Origin: Shinella zoogloeoides | GTDB taxonomy: Bacteria > Pseudomonadota > Alphaproteobacteria > Rhizobiales > Rhizobiaceae | Direction of reading: 5' to 3' | NCBI RefSeq assembly: GCF_033705735.1 | Contig: NZ_CP131130.1 | Location: 2,740,001-2,804,000 of the forward strand | Length of the DNA stretch: 64,000 nt | Part shown: positions 48,671 to 57,222 of the stretch, in pieces | Position numbering within the stretch: the first letter of the stretch is position 1 | Layout of the letters: every line of letters begins with the position of its first letter | The notes under the pieces: generated by a model | Told to the model about the DNA's origin: nothing | The model's database searches: none | Seen by the model: the letters and a program-made list of their open reading frames with translations, nothing else | Program-made: the position numbers and the translations under genes

Positions 48671-49849
48671 ATGACCATGACCCTTGCCGAGCGGCGCGTG
48701 CCGGTTTCCGTGTTGACCGGCTTTCTCGGGGCCGGCAAGACGACCCTGCTCAATCGCCTCCTGAAGGACCCGACGCTCACCGACACGGCCGTCATCATCA
48801 ACGAGTTCGGTGAGGTCGGCATCGACCACCTGCTCGTCGAGCAGTCGGGCGACGGCATCATCGAGCTTTCCGACGGGTGCCTCTGCTGCACGATCCGCGG
48901 CGAGCTCGTCGATACGCTCGCCGACCTGATGGACCGCATGCAGACCGGCAAAATCCAGCCGCTGAAGCGCATCGTGATAGAGACGACCGGCCTTGCCGAT
49001 CCCGCCCCGGTGCTCCAGGCCGTCATGGGCAATCCCATCCTCTCCCAGTCCTTCAGCCTCGACGGCGTGATCACCGTGGTCGATGCCGTCAACGGCCTCC
49101 CGACGCTCGCCAACCATCCCGAGGCGGTCAAGCAGGTCGCCGTCGCCGACCGCGTGCTGATCAGCAAGACCTCGCTTGCTAACGCCGAAACGCTCGCCGC
49201 CATCAGGCAGGAGATCGCCGCGCTCAACCCGCGTGCCGCGGTCGCCGATGTCGACACGCCCGGCCTCGCGGGCCCCGATCTTCTCGCCAACGGCCTCTAC
49301 GATCTCGGCAGCAAGATCCCGGACGTCCGCCGCTGGCTGCACGAGGAGGCGCACGGCCACCATCACCACCATGATCATGATCATGATCATGATCATCACC
49401 ATCACGGACATCACCATCACGGCCACGACCATGATGACCACCACCAGCATGCCCATGACGTGACGCGGCACGATGCGACGATCCGCTCTTTCAGCATCGT
49501 TCACGACCGTCCCATCGACCCGATGGCGCTGGAAATGTTCATCGATCTCCTGCGCTCGGCCCATGGCGAAAAGCTGCTGCGCATGAAGGGCATCGTGCTG
49601 ATGAGCAACAGCCCGGAGCGCCCGCTGGTGCTGCAGGGCGTCCAGAGCGTCTTCCATCCGCCGGAGCGGCTCGCCGCCTGGCCGGACCCGCACGACCGCC
49701 GCACGCGGCTGGTGCTGATCACCAGGGATTTGCCGGAAGCCTTCGTGCGCGACCTGTTCGACGCCTTCACCGGCACACCGAAGATCGACCGCCCGGACCG
49801 CGCGGCGCTTGCCGACAACCCGCTCGCCATACCCGGCCTGAAGTTCTAG
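48671..49849 (+). CDS. CobW/COG0523 family GTPase with His-rich metal-binding loop
   Basis: A 392-residue G3E GTPase. Walker A GFLGAGKTT near 17-25, the family metal site GCLCC near 68-72, and a central His/Asp-rich loop of about 36 residues (near 229-265) typical of zinc- or nickel-handling COG0523 proteins. The C-terminal CobW_C domain follows. Probably a metallochaperone; cobalt, zinc or another metal cannot be decided from sequence. The encoding DNA includes a CATGAT-type hexamer repeat (49374-49397). The stop TAG overlaps a dispersed intergenic element. Confidence 0.9.
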   Translation: MTMTLAERRVPVSVLTGFLGAGKTTLLNRLLKDPTLTDTAVIINEFGEVGIDHLLVEQSGDGIIELSDGCLCCTIRGELVDTLADLMDRMQTGKIQPLKRIVIETTGLADPAPVLQAVMGNPILSQSFSLDGVITVVDAVNGLPTLANHPEAVKQVAVADRVLISKTSLANAETLAAIRQEIAALNPRAAVADVDTPGLAGPDLLANGLYDLGSKIPDVRRWLHEEAHGHHHHHDHDHDHDHHHHGHHHHGHDHDDHHQHAHDVTRHDATIRSFSIVHDRPIDPMALEMFIDLLRSAHGEKLLRMKGIVLMSNSPERPLVLQGVQSVFHPPERLAAWPDPHDRRTRLVLITRDLPEAFVRDLFDAFTGTPKIDRPDRAALADNPLAIPGLKF

Positions 49850-49949
49850 AGCATTTCCAGCAAAAGTGCCTCGCGGTTTTGCGTTCGGAAATGCGCAAAA
49901 CCAGAATGCCGGAGCGTTTTCGCGATCCGAAGAAGAGCAGAAACGCTCC
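49847..49949. repeat. Mosaic intergenic element beginning TAGAGCATT (copy 2)
   Basis: The CobW stop codon opens this roughly 100-bp element. It has three nested or serial inverted pairs: GCATTTCC/GGAAATGC (49851-49858, 49887-49894), GGTTTTGCG/CGCAAAACC (49875-49883, 49894-49902) and GGAGCGTTT/AAACGCTCC (49911-49919, 49941-49949). It fills nearly the whole gap to the convergent TusA gene and may serve as the terminator of both. Confidence 0.65.
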
Positions 49950-49952
49950 CGC

Positions 49953-50195
49953 TCAGGCCTTCTTGCGGATCAGGAAACGGTGCCCCGCCTCGACGCGCTC
50001 GCTCGCCTCGAGCAGATGGCCGTCCTCCCGGCAGAAATGGGGAATGTCGATGACGGCGAGCGGATCGGTCGTCTCGACCCAGAGGCCGGCGCCCGCCGCC
50101 ATGCTCGAAAGGCGCTTGCGCGTCTTCATCACCGGCAACGGGCATTTCAGGCCGCGCAGATCGTAGACCTCGACATCGCCCGCCGGGGAACTCAT
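49953..50195 (-). CDS. TusA family sulfurtransferase
   Basis: An 80-residue TusA-like protein with the conserved CPLPVMKT motif; the Cys (residue 18) would carry persulfide. TusA proteins relay sulfur for tRNA thiolation or cofactor synthesis. The start overlaps the stop of the L,D-transpeptidase gene by 4 nt (ATGA), so the two are translationally coupled even though no functional link is obvious. Confidence 0.9.
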   Translation of the reverse strand: MSSPAGDVEVYDLRGLKCPLPVMKTRKRLSSMAAGAGLWVETTDPLAVIDIPHFCREDGHLLEASERVEAGHRFLIRKKA

Positions 50196-51706
50196 TTCTG
50201 CCAGAACTTCCAGAAGGGCTTCTTCGGCGCCTGCTCCACGACCTCGACGGCCGGGTTCTCTTCCGGCACCGGCTGCGTACCGGCCGCATCCACCGGCTTC
50301 TTCGCCTTTTCGGCGCTTGCGGCCGTGGCCGGGTTGCGCGCTTCCTTCTGGGCCTGCTGCCCGGCATCGGCCTTCGCCTCGCCGGCCTGCTGCGAGGCCT
50401 CCGCGACAGGCTCGGCCTTGGCCGGCAGCTCTTCCTTGGCGGCCCAGAGCTTCCAGAACGGCTTCTTCTCCGGCTTCTCGACGACCGTCACGCCGGGGTT
50501 TTCTTCCGGAACGGGGAGAGCGCCTGCGCCATGCGCCTGCTTCTGCGCCTTCTCGGCGGCAACGTCCGCCGCGAGGTCTTCCACTTCCTTGACCTTCTTC
50601 TGCTCGGCATCGAGCCTGGCCTGCTCGACCGCCTGCTTGGCGCGTTCTTCCGCTTCGAGCTTGCGCTTTTCGGCCTCCTCGGCCTTGCGCTTCTGCGCCT
50701 CGATCTCCTGCTGCGTCATCAGCTTGCCGGCATCGAGCGAATTGCCCGTCGGCGCATAGGCAAGCTCGCGGCCCTTGCGCTGGTCGGCGACGATCGCCTT
50801 GCGCTGGGCTTCCGACGGCTCGATCCAGACGGTGCCCTGGTACTTGCTCATCGCCTTGGCATAGGCCGTGGCATAGGTCTTGTTGTAGCTGGAAAGCGCG
50901 ACGTCGAGCGACGACGGCGTCGTCATCGCCGGACAGGCGCCGGCCGGCGAGAAGGGCTTGTCGGCCTGCTGGTTGAAGACGTACTTGCCTTCGCAGACAT
51001 TGACCTCCGGCGGCCGCTTGGTGATCTCGAAGTGATCCCAGCCGACTTTCAGCATCTTCCAGAATTCGATGTTCGGATTGTCGCGGTGCCGCGCCATGTT
51101 CTCCGCGGTCATGCGGAAGGGGAATGCCTGGAGCTGAACCGCCTTCTGCCCGCCGTCGAAGGCGTCGCGCGCGAAGGCGAAGATTTCGAGCATCTGCTCG
51201 TCGGTCATCGAATAGCAGCCCGACGAGGAGCAGGCGCCATGGATCATCAGATTGGTGCCGCTCGCCTTGTTGGCGCGGTCATAGGTGTTGGGGAAACCGG
51301 TGTTGATCGCGAGATAGTAGCTGGAATTCGGGTTCATCTGGCCGCGCGAGAGCGGATAGAAGCCTTCCGGCGCCTGGCGGTCGCCTTCCTTCGTCTTCGG
51401 GCCGAGCTTGCCGGACCAGGCGCAGATCTTGTAGTTGCGCACCATCTGGAACCGGTTGGAACGGTCGGCCTTCCACACTTCCAGCCGCCCCTCCTCCTTC
51501 AGGATGCGCAGCATGATCGGCGAGGACCGGTCGATGTTCATCTTGGAGAACTTGGTCAGCACCGCCGGCGAAAGCTGGTAGCCGGTCTTGCTGGACACCT
51601 TGGAGATGTCGACGTCGACCTTGTCGAACGAGTCGAGCGTCTCATTGGTGCATCCCGCGGTGACCACGGCGAGAAGCGAAACGGCGGCAAGAACGGTAAG
51701 GCGCAT
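50192..51706 (-). CDS. L,D-transpeptidase (YkuD) lipoprotein with repetitive C-terminus
   Basis: A 504-residue protein. The signal peptide has lipobox VTAGC (Cys19). The YkuD catalytic domain (about 60-260) has the motif HGACSSSGCYSM with the nucleophilic Cys. From about 330 the protein is an Ala/Glu/Lys-rich coiled region, then two related segments PVPEENPxVxVVE...KKPFWKxW near 400-425 and at the very end (about 478-503). It likely cross-links peptidoglycan or anchors outer-membrane proteins; the tail could bind a partner. Confidence 0.88.
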   Translation of the reverse strand: MRLTVLAAVSLLAVVTAGCTNETLDSFDKVDVDISKVSSKTGYQLSPAVLTKFSKMNIDRSSPIMLRILKEEGRLEVWKADRSNRFQMVRNYKICAWSGKLGPKTKEGDRQAPEGFYPLSRGQMNPNSSYYLAINTGFPNTYDRANKASGTNLMIHGACSSSGCYSMTDEQMLEIFAFARDAFDGGQKAVQLQAFPFRMTAENMARHRDNPNIEFWKMLKVGWDHFEITKRPPEVNVCEGKYVFNQQADKPFSPAGACPAMTTPSSLDVALSSYNKTYATAYAKAMSKYQGTVWIEPSEAQRKAIVADQRKGRELAYAPTGNSLDAGKLMTQQEIEAQKRKAEEAEKRKLEAEERAKQAVEQARLDAEQKKVKEVEDLAADVAAEKAQKQAHGAGALPVPEENPGVTVVEKPEKKPFWKLWAAKEELPAKAEPVAEASQQAGEAKADAGQQAQKEARNPATAASAEKAKKPVDAAGTQPVPEENPAVEVVEQAPKKPFWKFWQK

Positions 51707-51898
51707 GCAAGGGTCCGTGAACTATCGTCAGATCGCGAGCCGTCGCGCCGGCAGGGCGGGACGCGCAGTCGTAACCGGCTTATACTTCATAAACTCTTAA
51801 CCGGGAATTCTTTCGCGAGACTGCCGGACGACCGCAGCCCCTTCACACACAAGGATTGTGGCCGAGATGGGGCGAAGGGTGCGAGCGCTGCCGGCGGA

Positions 51899-52852
51899 TC
51901 AGAGCTGGCGGCCGATATTCAGGTAGCGCTGGCGGCGATCCTTGCGAAGCTGGTCGCCGGGCTTGGCCGAAAGGTCCTTCAGCGCGGCGGCGATGACGTC
52001 GCCCGTGCGACCGATGACGGCCGCGGGATCGCGATGCGCGCCGCCGACCGGCTCGGGAATGATGCCGTCGATGACGCCGAGGGCCTTCAGGTCCTCCGAC
52101 GTGATCTTCATGTTGCTCGCCGCTTCCTTGGCGCGGGTGGAATCGCGCCAGAGGATGGAGGCCGCGCCTTCCGGCGAGATCACCGAATAGATCGCATGTT
52201 CCAGCATGTAGACCCGGTCGCCGGTGGCGATGGCGATCGCGCCGCCCGAGCCGCCCTCGCCGAGAACGACGGAGACGATCGGCACGCGGATATTGAGACA
52301 CATCTCGGTGGAGCGGGCGATGGCTTCCGCCTGGCCGCGCTCTTCCGCGCCGATGCCGGGATAGGCGCCGGCCGTGTCGATCAGCGTGATGACGGGCAGG
52401 CCGAAGCGGTCGGCCATTTCCATGACGCGGATCGCCTTGCGGTAGCCTTCCGGCCGGGCGCTGCCGAAATTGTGCTTGAGGCGCGACTTGGTGTCGTTGC
52501 CCTTTTCCTGGCCGATGATGGCGACGGCCTCGCCGCGGAACCGGCCGAGACCGGCCTGAATCGCCTCGTCCTCGGCGAACTTGCGGTCGCCGGCAAGCGG
52601 GGTGAACTCCTCGAAGAGCTGCGCGGCATAGTCGACGAAATGCGGACGCTGCGGATGGCGCGCGACCTGCGTCTTCTGCCAGGGTGTCAGCTTGGAATAG
52701 ATATCCGCCGTCGCCTCGCGGGCGCGAACTTCGAGCCTGCCGACCTCGTCGCTCGTGTCGATGCTCTCGTCTTCTTCCGCCAGCTTTCTCAGCTCGTGGA
52801 TCTTGCCTTCGAGATCCGAGATGGGCTTTTCGAAATCGAGGTAGTTGTGCAT
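51899..52852 (-). CDS. accA: Acetyl-CoA carboxylase carboxyltransferase subunit alpha
   Basis: A 317-residue AccA: MHNYLDFEKPISDLEGKI at the start, then the carboxyltransferase core (GLPVITLIDTAGAYPGIGAEERGQAEAIA and GEGGSGGAIAI). With AccD it transfers CO2 from carboxybiotin to acetyl-CoA for fatty-acid synthesis. The ATG at 52850-52852 was chosen; an upstream in-frame start adds nine residues. It lies 77 bp after xerD. Confidence 0.96.
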   Translation of the reverse strand: MHNYLDFEKPISDLEGKIHELRKLAEEDESIDTSDEVGRLEVRAREATADIYSKLTPWQKTQVARHPQRPHFVDYAAQLFEEFTPLAGDRKFAEDEAIQAGLGRFRGEAVAIIGQEKGNDTKSRLKHNFGSARPEGYRKAIRVMEMADRFGLPVITLIDTAGAYPGIGAEERGQAEAIARSTEMCLNIRVPIVSVVLGEGGSGGAIAIATGDRVYMLEHAIYSVISPEGAASILWRDSTRAKEAASNMKITSEDLKALGVIDGIIPEPVGGAHRDPAAVIGRTGDVIAAALKDLSAKPGDQLRKDRRQRYLNIGRQL

Positions 52853-52929
52853 GAGATGCGTTTCCGATCGTTTGCTCAAACCGCGTCAGGCTGCGCTCGG
52901 CCAGGGGCCAGTCGCAAGCGGGAGGGGTC

Positions 52930-53877
52930 CTAATCCGGTTTTTTTGCCTGTTTGGCAAGAGGGTGATGGGTTTGAACGAGCTGGTGCAGCCGTTCTTCCA
53001 GCACATGCGTATAGATTTGTGTCGTGGAAATGTCCGAGTGACCCAGCAGTTCCTGCACGGCGCGAAGGTCCGCGCCGTTCTGCAGGAGGTGGCTGGCGAA
53101 GGCATGGCGAAGGACATGTGGCGAGAGCGTCGCGGCCCTGATGCCCGCCCTGCCGGCGAGCGCCTTGAGGTCGCGGCCAAAGACCTGCCGGGGCAGGTGC
53201 CCCTCCTTGCTCTGAGCCGGGAAGAGGAAGGTGCCTGCCGCCGGATCGTCGCCGATCGCGGCCGCCAGCGTCTCGCCATAGGCCTCCAGCGCCGAAACGG
53301 CGGCGCGCGACATCGGCACCAGCCGCTCCTTGCTGCCCTTGCCTTTCACGATGAGGAAGCGTCCCGTCTGCGCCAGCACGCTCGCCGGCAGCGAGACCAG
53401 CTCGCTGACCCGCAGGCCCGTCGCATAGAGAAGCTCGACCAGCAGATGCATGCGCCGCTTGAGGAGAAGGTTGCCGCCGGGCTCCGCCGCTTCCGCCTCC
53501 GCCCGGCCGATCAGGCGCGTGACGTCGTCGACGCTCAGCGTCTTGGGCAGCGAGCGCCCCTTCTTCGGCGCATCGAGGATGCCGGTCGGATCGTCGCCGC
53601 GCAGGCCCTCGCCATAGAGGAACTTGAAGAACTGCCGCAGCGCCGACAGCCGCCGCGCCTGCGAGGACGCGGCAAACCCCTGCTTTGCGAGATGGCCGAG
53701 ATAGGCCCTGAGATCGTCCGGCGCCGCCTCGGCAAGGCGCACGCCGCGTTCGTTGAGGAAGGACCGCGCATCCTCGAGGTCGCGCTCGTAGGATTGCAGC
53801 GTGTTCGTCGCTGCGCCCCGTTCGGCGCTCATCATCTCGAGGAAGGACTCGACCTGGAGTGCGGATGGGTCCCTCAT
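52930..53877 (-). CDS. xerD: Tyrosine recombinase XerD
   Basis: A 315-residue site-specific recombinase. SAM-like N-terminal core-binding domain (about 1-95), then the catalytic domain with the full set: Arg in ATGLRVSEL, Lys in VKGKGSKER, HxxR in HVLRHAF, His in [12 protein letters not shown] and the nucleophile Tyr in IYTHV. Acts with XerC at dif to resolve chromosome dimers. Its genomic setting (next to accA and aroK) is the usual chromosomal one in rhizobia and not an integron or phage. The start overlaps the upstream small gene by 4 nt. Confidence 0.94.
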   Translation of the reverse strand: MRDPSALQVESFLEMMSAERGAATNTLQSYERDLEDARSFLNERGVRLAEAAPDDLRAYLGHLAKQGFAASSQARRLSALRQFFKFLYGEGLRGDDPTGILDAPKKGRSLPKTLSVDDVTRLIGRAEAEAAEPGGNLLLKRRMHLLVELLYATGLRVSELVSLPASVLAQTGRFLIVKGKGSKERLVPMSRAAVSALEAYGETLAAAIGDDPAAGTFLFPAQSKEGHLPRQVFGRDLKALAGRAGIRAATLSPHVLRHAFASHLLQNGADLRAVQELLGHSDISTTQIYTHVLEERLHQLVQTHHPLAKQAKKPD

Positions 53878-54023
53878 TGCGGCGGGTTCACCCGCTCGGA
53901 GGGGATGCGGATCGTCACCTCCCGCTCGGTCGGCTCGACGAAGGTCACCAGCGCCACCATCACGCCATAGACCGATCCGACGATCACGGCGCAGAAGAAC
54001 AGGAAGCGGAAAAGGGTGGGCAT
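53874..54023 (-). CDS. Small single-pass membrane protein upstream of xerD
   Basis: A 49-residue protein, [23 protein letters not shown] type, with one transmembrane span (about 5-28) and a charged tail [18 protein letters not shown]. Family unknown. The ATG follows CGGAGAC with a 6-nt spacer, and the stop overlaps the xerD ATG (ATGA), supporting real translation and coupling. Confidence 0.75.
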   Translation of the reverse strand: MPTLFRFLFFCAVIVGSVYGVMVALVTFVEPTEREVTIRIPSERVNPPQ

Positions 54024-54196
54024 GGCTGTCTCCGGGGCGATGCCCCCTATATCGCCTCGCCACCCGCCGAGCGCAAGGGCGGCAGGCCCGGGATCGGGCT
54101 CGAAGCACCGGCCATCCGCAGCCTCCGACACGGCGCAGGCTTGACGCTTCCGGCGCTTTTGTCGATACGGAAAGGAGCGAAACCCCGGAAAACGCC

Positions 54197-54778
54197 ATGA
54201 CCGAGCTGATCGACCAGGCCCCTCTCACGCTCGCCGCCGAGGCCCGCGCCGCACTCGGCAAGCGAAACCTCGTCCTGATCGGCCTGATGGGCGCCGGCAA
54301 ATCGGCCATCGGCCGCATGACGGCGCAGGCGCTCGGCATTCCCTTCGTCGATTCCGACCACGAGATCGAGCGCGTCTCGCGCATGTCGATCACCGATCTC
54401 TTCGCCGCCTATGGCGAGGCCGAGTTCCGCGCGCTGGAAACCCGCGTCATCAAGCGCCTGCTGCGCTCCGGCCCGCGTGTCGTCTCCACCGGCGGCGGCG
54501 CCTATATCAACGAGAACACCCGCCGCAACATCAAGCGCGGCGGGCTCACCGTCTGGCTCAATGCCGATCTCGACGTGCTCTGGGAACGCGTCAACAAGCG
54601 CGACACCCGCCCGCTCCTGAAGACCGAGAACCCGCGCCAGACGCTCGAAAACCTCATGAATGCCCGTTACCCGATCTATGCGGAAGCCGATCTGACCGTG
54701 ATGTCGCGCGACGTGAAGAAGGAAACCATGGTGGAGGAGGTGCTCACCGCGATCGCCGCCGCCGCCCGCAAACCCTGA
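54197..54778 (+). CDS. aroK: Shikimate kinase
   Basis: A 193-residue kinase with Walker [12 protein letters not shown] (near 29-39), DSDHEIE for shikimate/Mg binding and STGGGAY. Phosphorylates shikimate in the aromatic amino-acid pathway. ATG 54197 gives a 20-residue N-terminal extension common in alphaproteobacteria. It is followed by aroB after 4 bp. Confidence 0.95.
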   Translation: MTELIDQAPLTLAAEARAALGKRNLVLIGLMGAGKSAIGRMTAQALGIPFVDSDHEIERVSRMSITDLFAAYGEAEFRALETRVIKRLLRSGPRVVSTGGGAYINENTRRNIKRGGLTVWLNADLDVLWERVNKRDTRPLLKTENPRQTLENLMNARYPIYAEADLTVMSRDVKKETMVEEVLTAIAAAARKP

Positions 54779-54782
54779 CGAG

Positions 54783-55916
54783 ATGACCATGACTGCCACT
54801 GCCACCGCGCGCCGCACCGTGCGTGTCGACCTCGGCGACCGCTCCTACGATATCCTGATCGGCCCCGGCCTCATCGCTGCCGCCGGCCGCGAGATCGCAA
54901 GCCGCCTCAAGGGCCGCAAGATCGCCGTCATCACCGACGCGCATGTCGCGCCGATCTATCTCGACGGCTTCATGGCCGCGCTTGCGGCGGAAGGCATCGA
55001 GGCCGTCTCGCTCGTGCTGCCGGCCGGCGAGAAGACCAAGAGCTTCGAGCACCTGATCAGCGTCTGCGACAGTGTGCTTGCCGCCCGCATCGAGCGCAAC
55101 GACGCCGTGGTGGCGCTCGGCGGCGGCGTCATCGGCGACCTCACCGGCTTTGCCGCCGGCATCGTGCGCCGCGGCTCGCGCTTCATCCAGGTGCCGACCT
55201 CGCTTCTGGCGCAGGTCGATTCCTCCGTCGGCGGCAAGACCGGCATCAACTCGCCGCACGGCAAGAACCTCATCGGCGTCTTCCACCAGCCCGATCTCGT
55301 GCTCGCCGATACCGACGTGCTCGACACGCTCTCGCCGCGCGAATTCCGCGCCGGCTATGCGGAAGTGGCCAAATACGGCCTGATCGACAAGCCCGACTTC
55401 TTCGCCTGGCTGGAGAAGAACTGGCGCGACGTCTTCGCCGGCGGCGAGGCACGCACTACGGCCATCGCCACGAGCTGCCAGGCAAAAGCCGATGTCGTCG
55501 CCGCAGACGAGCGCGAGAACGGCCAGCGCGCCCTCCTCAATCTCGGCCACACCTTCGGCCATGCGCTGGAGGCCGCGACGCAATATGACAGCGCCCGCCT
55601 CGTCCACGGCGAGGGCGTCTCCATCGGCATGGTGCTCGCCCACCAGTTCTCCGCCCGGATGAACCTTTGCAGCCCCGACGACGGCAAGCGCGTCGAGGCG
55701 CATCTGCGCGAGGTCGGCCTGCCGACCACGATGGGCGAGATTCCGGGCGGCCTGCCGCCGGCCGAGAAGCTGATGGACGCCATCGCGCAGGACAAGAAGG
55801 TCAAGGCCGGCAAGCTCACCTTCATCCTGACCCGCGGCATCGGCCAGTCCTTTGTCGCCGACGACGTGCCGCAATCCGAAGTCGTCACCTTCCTCAAGGA
55901 AAAGCTGCCGAAATGA
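54783..55916 (+). CDS. aroB: 3-dehydroquinate synthase
   Basis: A 377-residue NAD-dependent, Zn-dependent AroB. NAD-binding GGGVIGDLTGFAAG; active-site GGKTGINSPHGKNLIG and metal ligands in AEVAKYG, LNLGHTFGHALE and HGEGVSIGM. It converts DAHP to 3-dehydroquinate. The stop overlaps the next gene's ATG by 4 nt. Confidence 0.96.
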   Translation: MTMTATATARRTVRVDLGDRSYDILIGPGLIAAAGREIASRLKGRKIAVITDAHVAPIYLDGFMAALAAEGIEAVSLVLPAGEKTKSFEHLISVCDSVLAARIERNDAVVALGGGVIGDLTGFAAGIVRRGSRFIQVPTSLLAQVDSSVGGKTGINSPHGKNLIGVFHQPDLVLADTDVLDTLSPREFRAGYAEVAKYGLIDKPDFFAWLEKNWRDVFAGGEARTTAIATSCQAKADVVAADERENGQRALLNLGHTFGHALEAATQYDSARLVHGEGVSIGMVLAHQFSARMNLCSPDDGKRVEAHLREVGLPTTMGEIPGGLPPAEKLMDAIAQDKKVKAGKLTFILTRGIGQSFVADDVPQSEVVTFLKEKLPK

Positions 55917-56815
55917 CCGGCGAAACGTCCGCCGCGCTCGCGTCTCCCGTCTGGCCGTGGGTCGTTCTTGTCCTCGGCCTGGTCGCCGCCGCCCTCATCT
56001 TCCGGCAGCGCTCGTCGATTGCCGCCCTCTGGCGCTCGCATCAGGAAACGCGCGAGGCGGACGGCGAGCGCTCCCGGGACGGGGGCGCTGCAAAATCCGA
56101 CCGCGACAGGATTACGAGCGGGCTCGATCTCGACGCGCTGGAAGTCTCCGACATCATGGTCCACCGCACCGCCATGCGGGCGCTGAATGCCGGCGATCCG
56201 CCGGAGGAGATCGTCAAGGCAGTGCTGGAAAGCCCCTATACGCGCATGCCGCTCTGGGCCGGTTCGGTGGACAACATCGTCGGCGTCGTCCACGCCAAGG
56301 ATCTTCTGCGCGCGCTCGCCGAGCCCGGCGTGGAACCGAGGAACCTCGACATCACCAGGGTCGCGCAGAAACCCTGGTTCGTGCCCGACACGACGACGCT
56401 GAAGGAACAGCTCGCCGCGTTCCTGCGCCGGCAGGAGCATTTCGCCACCGTGGTGGACGAATATGGCGAGGTGCAGGGCGTGGTGACGCTTCAGGACATC
56501 CTGAAGGAGATCGTCGGCGATATCTCCGACGAGACCGCCGTCGACATGCAGGGCGTGCGGCAGGAGGCGGATGGCTCGCTCGTCGTCGATGGCGGCGTCT
56601 CGATCCGCGACCTCAACCGCGCCTTTACCTGGAACCTGCCCGACGAGGAGGCGACGACCATCGCCGGCCTCGTCATCCACGAATCGAAATCGATCCCCGA
56701 GGAGCGGCAGGCCTTCACCTTCTACGGCAAGCGCTTCATCGTCATGAAGCGGGTGAAGAACCGCATCACCAAGCTGCGCATCCGCCCGGTCGAGCCCGGG
56801 CCGGCCGGCACGTAG
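55913..56815 (+). CDS. CBS/CorC-HlyC domain protein lacking DUF21
   Basis: A 300-residue protein. One N-terminal transmembrane helix (about 13-33), a short charged linker, a CBS pair (about 78-195; EVSDIMVHRTAMRAL and YTRMPLWAGSVDNIVGVVHAKDLLRAL) and a CorC_HlyC transporter-associated domain (about 210-290). Its rhizobial relatives after aroB normally carry the four-helix DUF21/CNNM domain, giving about 430 residues; that domain is missing. The linker resembles the region that normally follows DUF21. It is translationally coupled to aroB. Role in Mg/Co homeostasis inferred from the family only. Confidence 0.85.
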   Translation: MTGETSAALASPVWPWVVLVLGLVAAALIFRQRSSIAALWRSHQETREADGERSRDGGAAKSDRDRITSGLDLDALEVSDIMVHRTAMRALNAGDPPEEIVKAVLESPYTRMPLWAGSVDNIVGVVHAKDLLRALAEPGVEPRNLDITRVAQKPWFVPDTTTLKEQLAAFLRRQEHFATVVDEYGEVQGVVTLQDILKEIVGDISDETAVDMQGVRQEADGSLVVDGGVSIRDLNRAFTWNLPDEEATTIAGLVIHESKSIPEERQAFTFYGKRFIVMKRVKNRITKLRIRPVEPGPAGT

Positions 56816-56818
56816 CGA

Positions 56819-57100
56819 CTACCAGCGCGTCGGCTCGCCCGGTGCGGCCGCCTCGACGGCGAGCGCATGAAGGCCCGCGTCGAGCTCCGCCTTCACCACC
56901 TCGTTGATCGCCCTGTGGCGCGCCACGCGGCTCATGCCGGCAAAGGCCGAAGAGACGATGCGGATACGCATATGCGTCTCGCCCTCGCCATCGAACCCCG
57001 GCTGGTGGCCGGCATGCAGGTGGCTTTCGTTGAGGACTTCGAGGCGCTCGGGCGAAAAGGCCGCTTCGAGCTTGCCGGTCATGCTGGATTTCATGGACAT
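56819..57100 (-). CDS. BolA family protein
   Basis: A 93-residue BolA-like protein (LEVLNESHLHAGH, SRVARHRAINEVVKAELDAGLHALAVEA). BolA proteins pair with monothiol glutaredoxins in Fe-S or iron regulation. Two ATGs (57100 and 57094) are possible starts. Its 3' end is only 3 bp from the end of the CBS protein gene, and it is divergent from the J-protein gene, the usual rhizobial order before cobS. Confidence 0.92.
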   Translation of the reverse strand: MSMKSSMTGKLEAAFSPERLEVLNESHLHAGHQPGFDGEGETHMRIRIVSSAFAGMSRVARHRAINEVVKAELDAGLHALAVEAAAPGEPTRW

Positions 57101-57222
57101 TGCGGAACCTTCGGCGGCCGGAAACGCCGGGCCGCGACGCAGAAAAATAGTCCCACAAAGCCAGCAACAATCCGCTTTGTCAATTCTTGTTGCGGGCCTT
57201 CCGGAGCCCCATAATTAGCGCC

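Noticed and set aside
49372..49400. Tandem hexamers read as a microsatellite or CRISPR-like array
   Set aside because: They encode the His/Asp loop of the CobW protein in frame; there are no spacers or flanking cas genes.
52930..53877. Tyrosine recombinase as evidence of an integrated element
   Set aside because: Full XerD features and its core-gene neighbours (accA, aroK) mark it as the chromosomal dimer-resolution recombinase; no att repeats or phage genes nearby.
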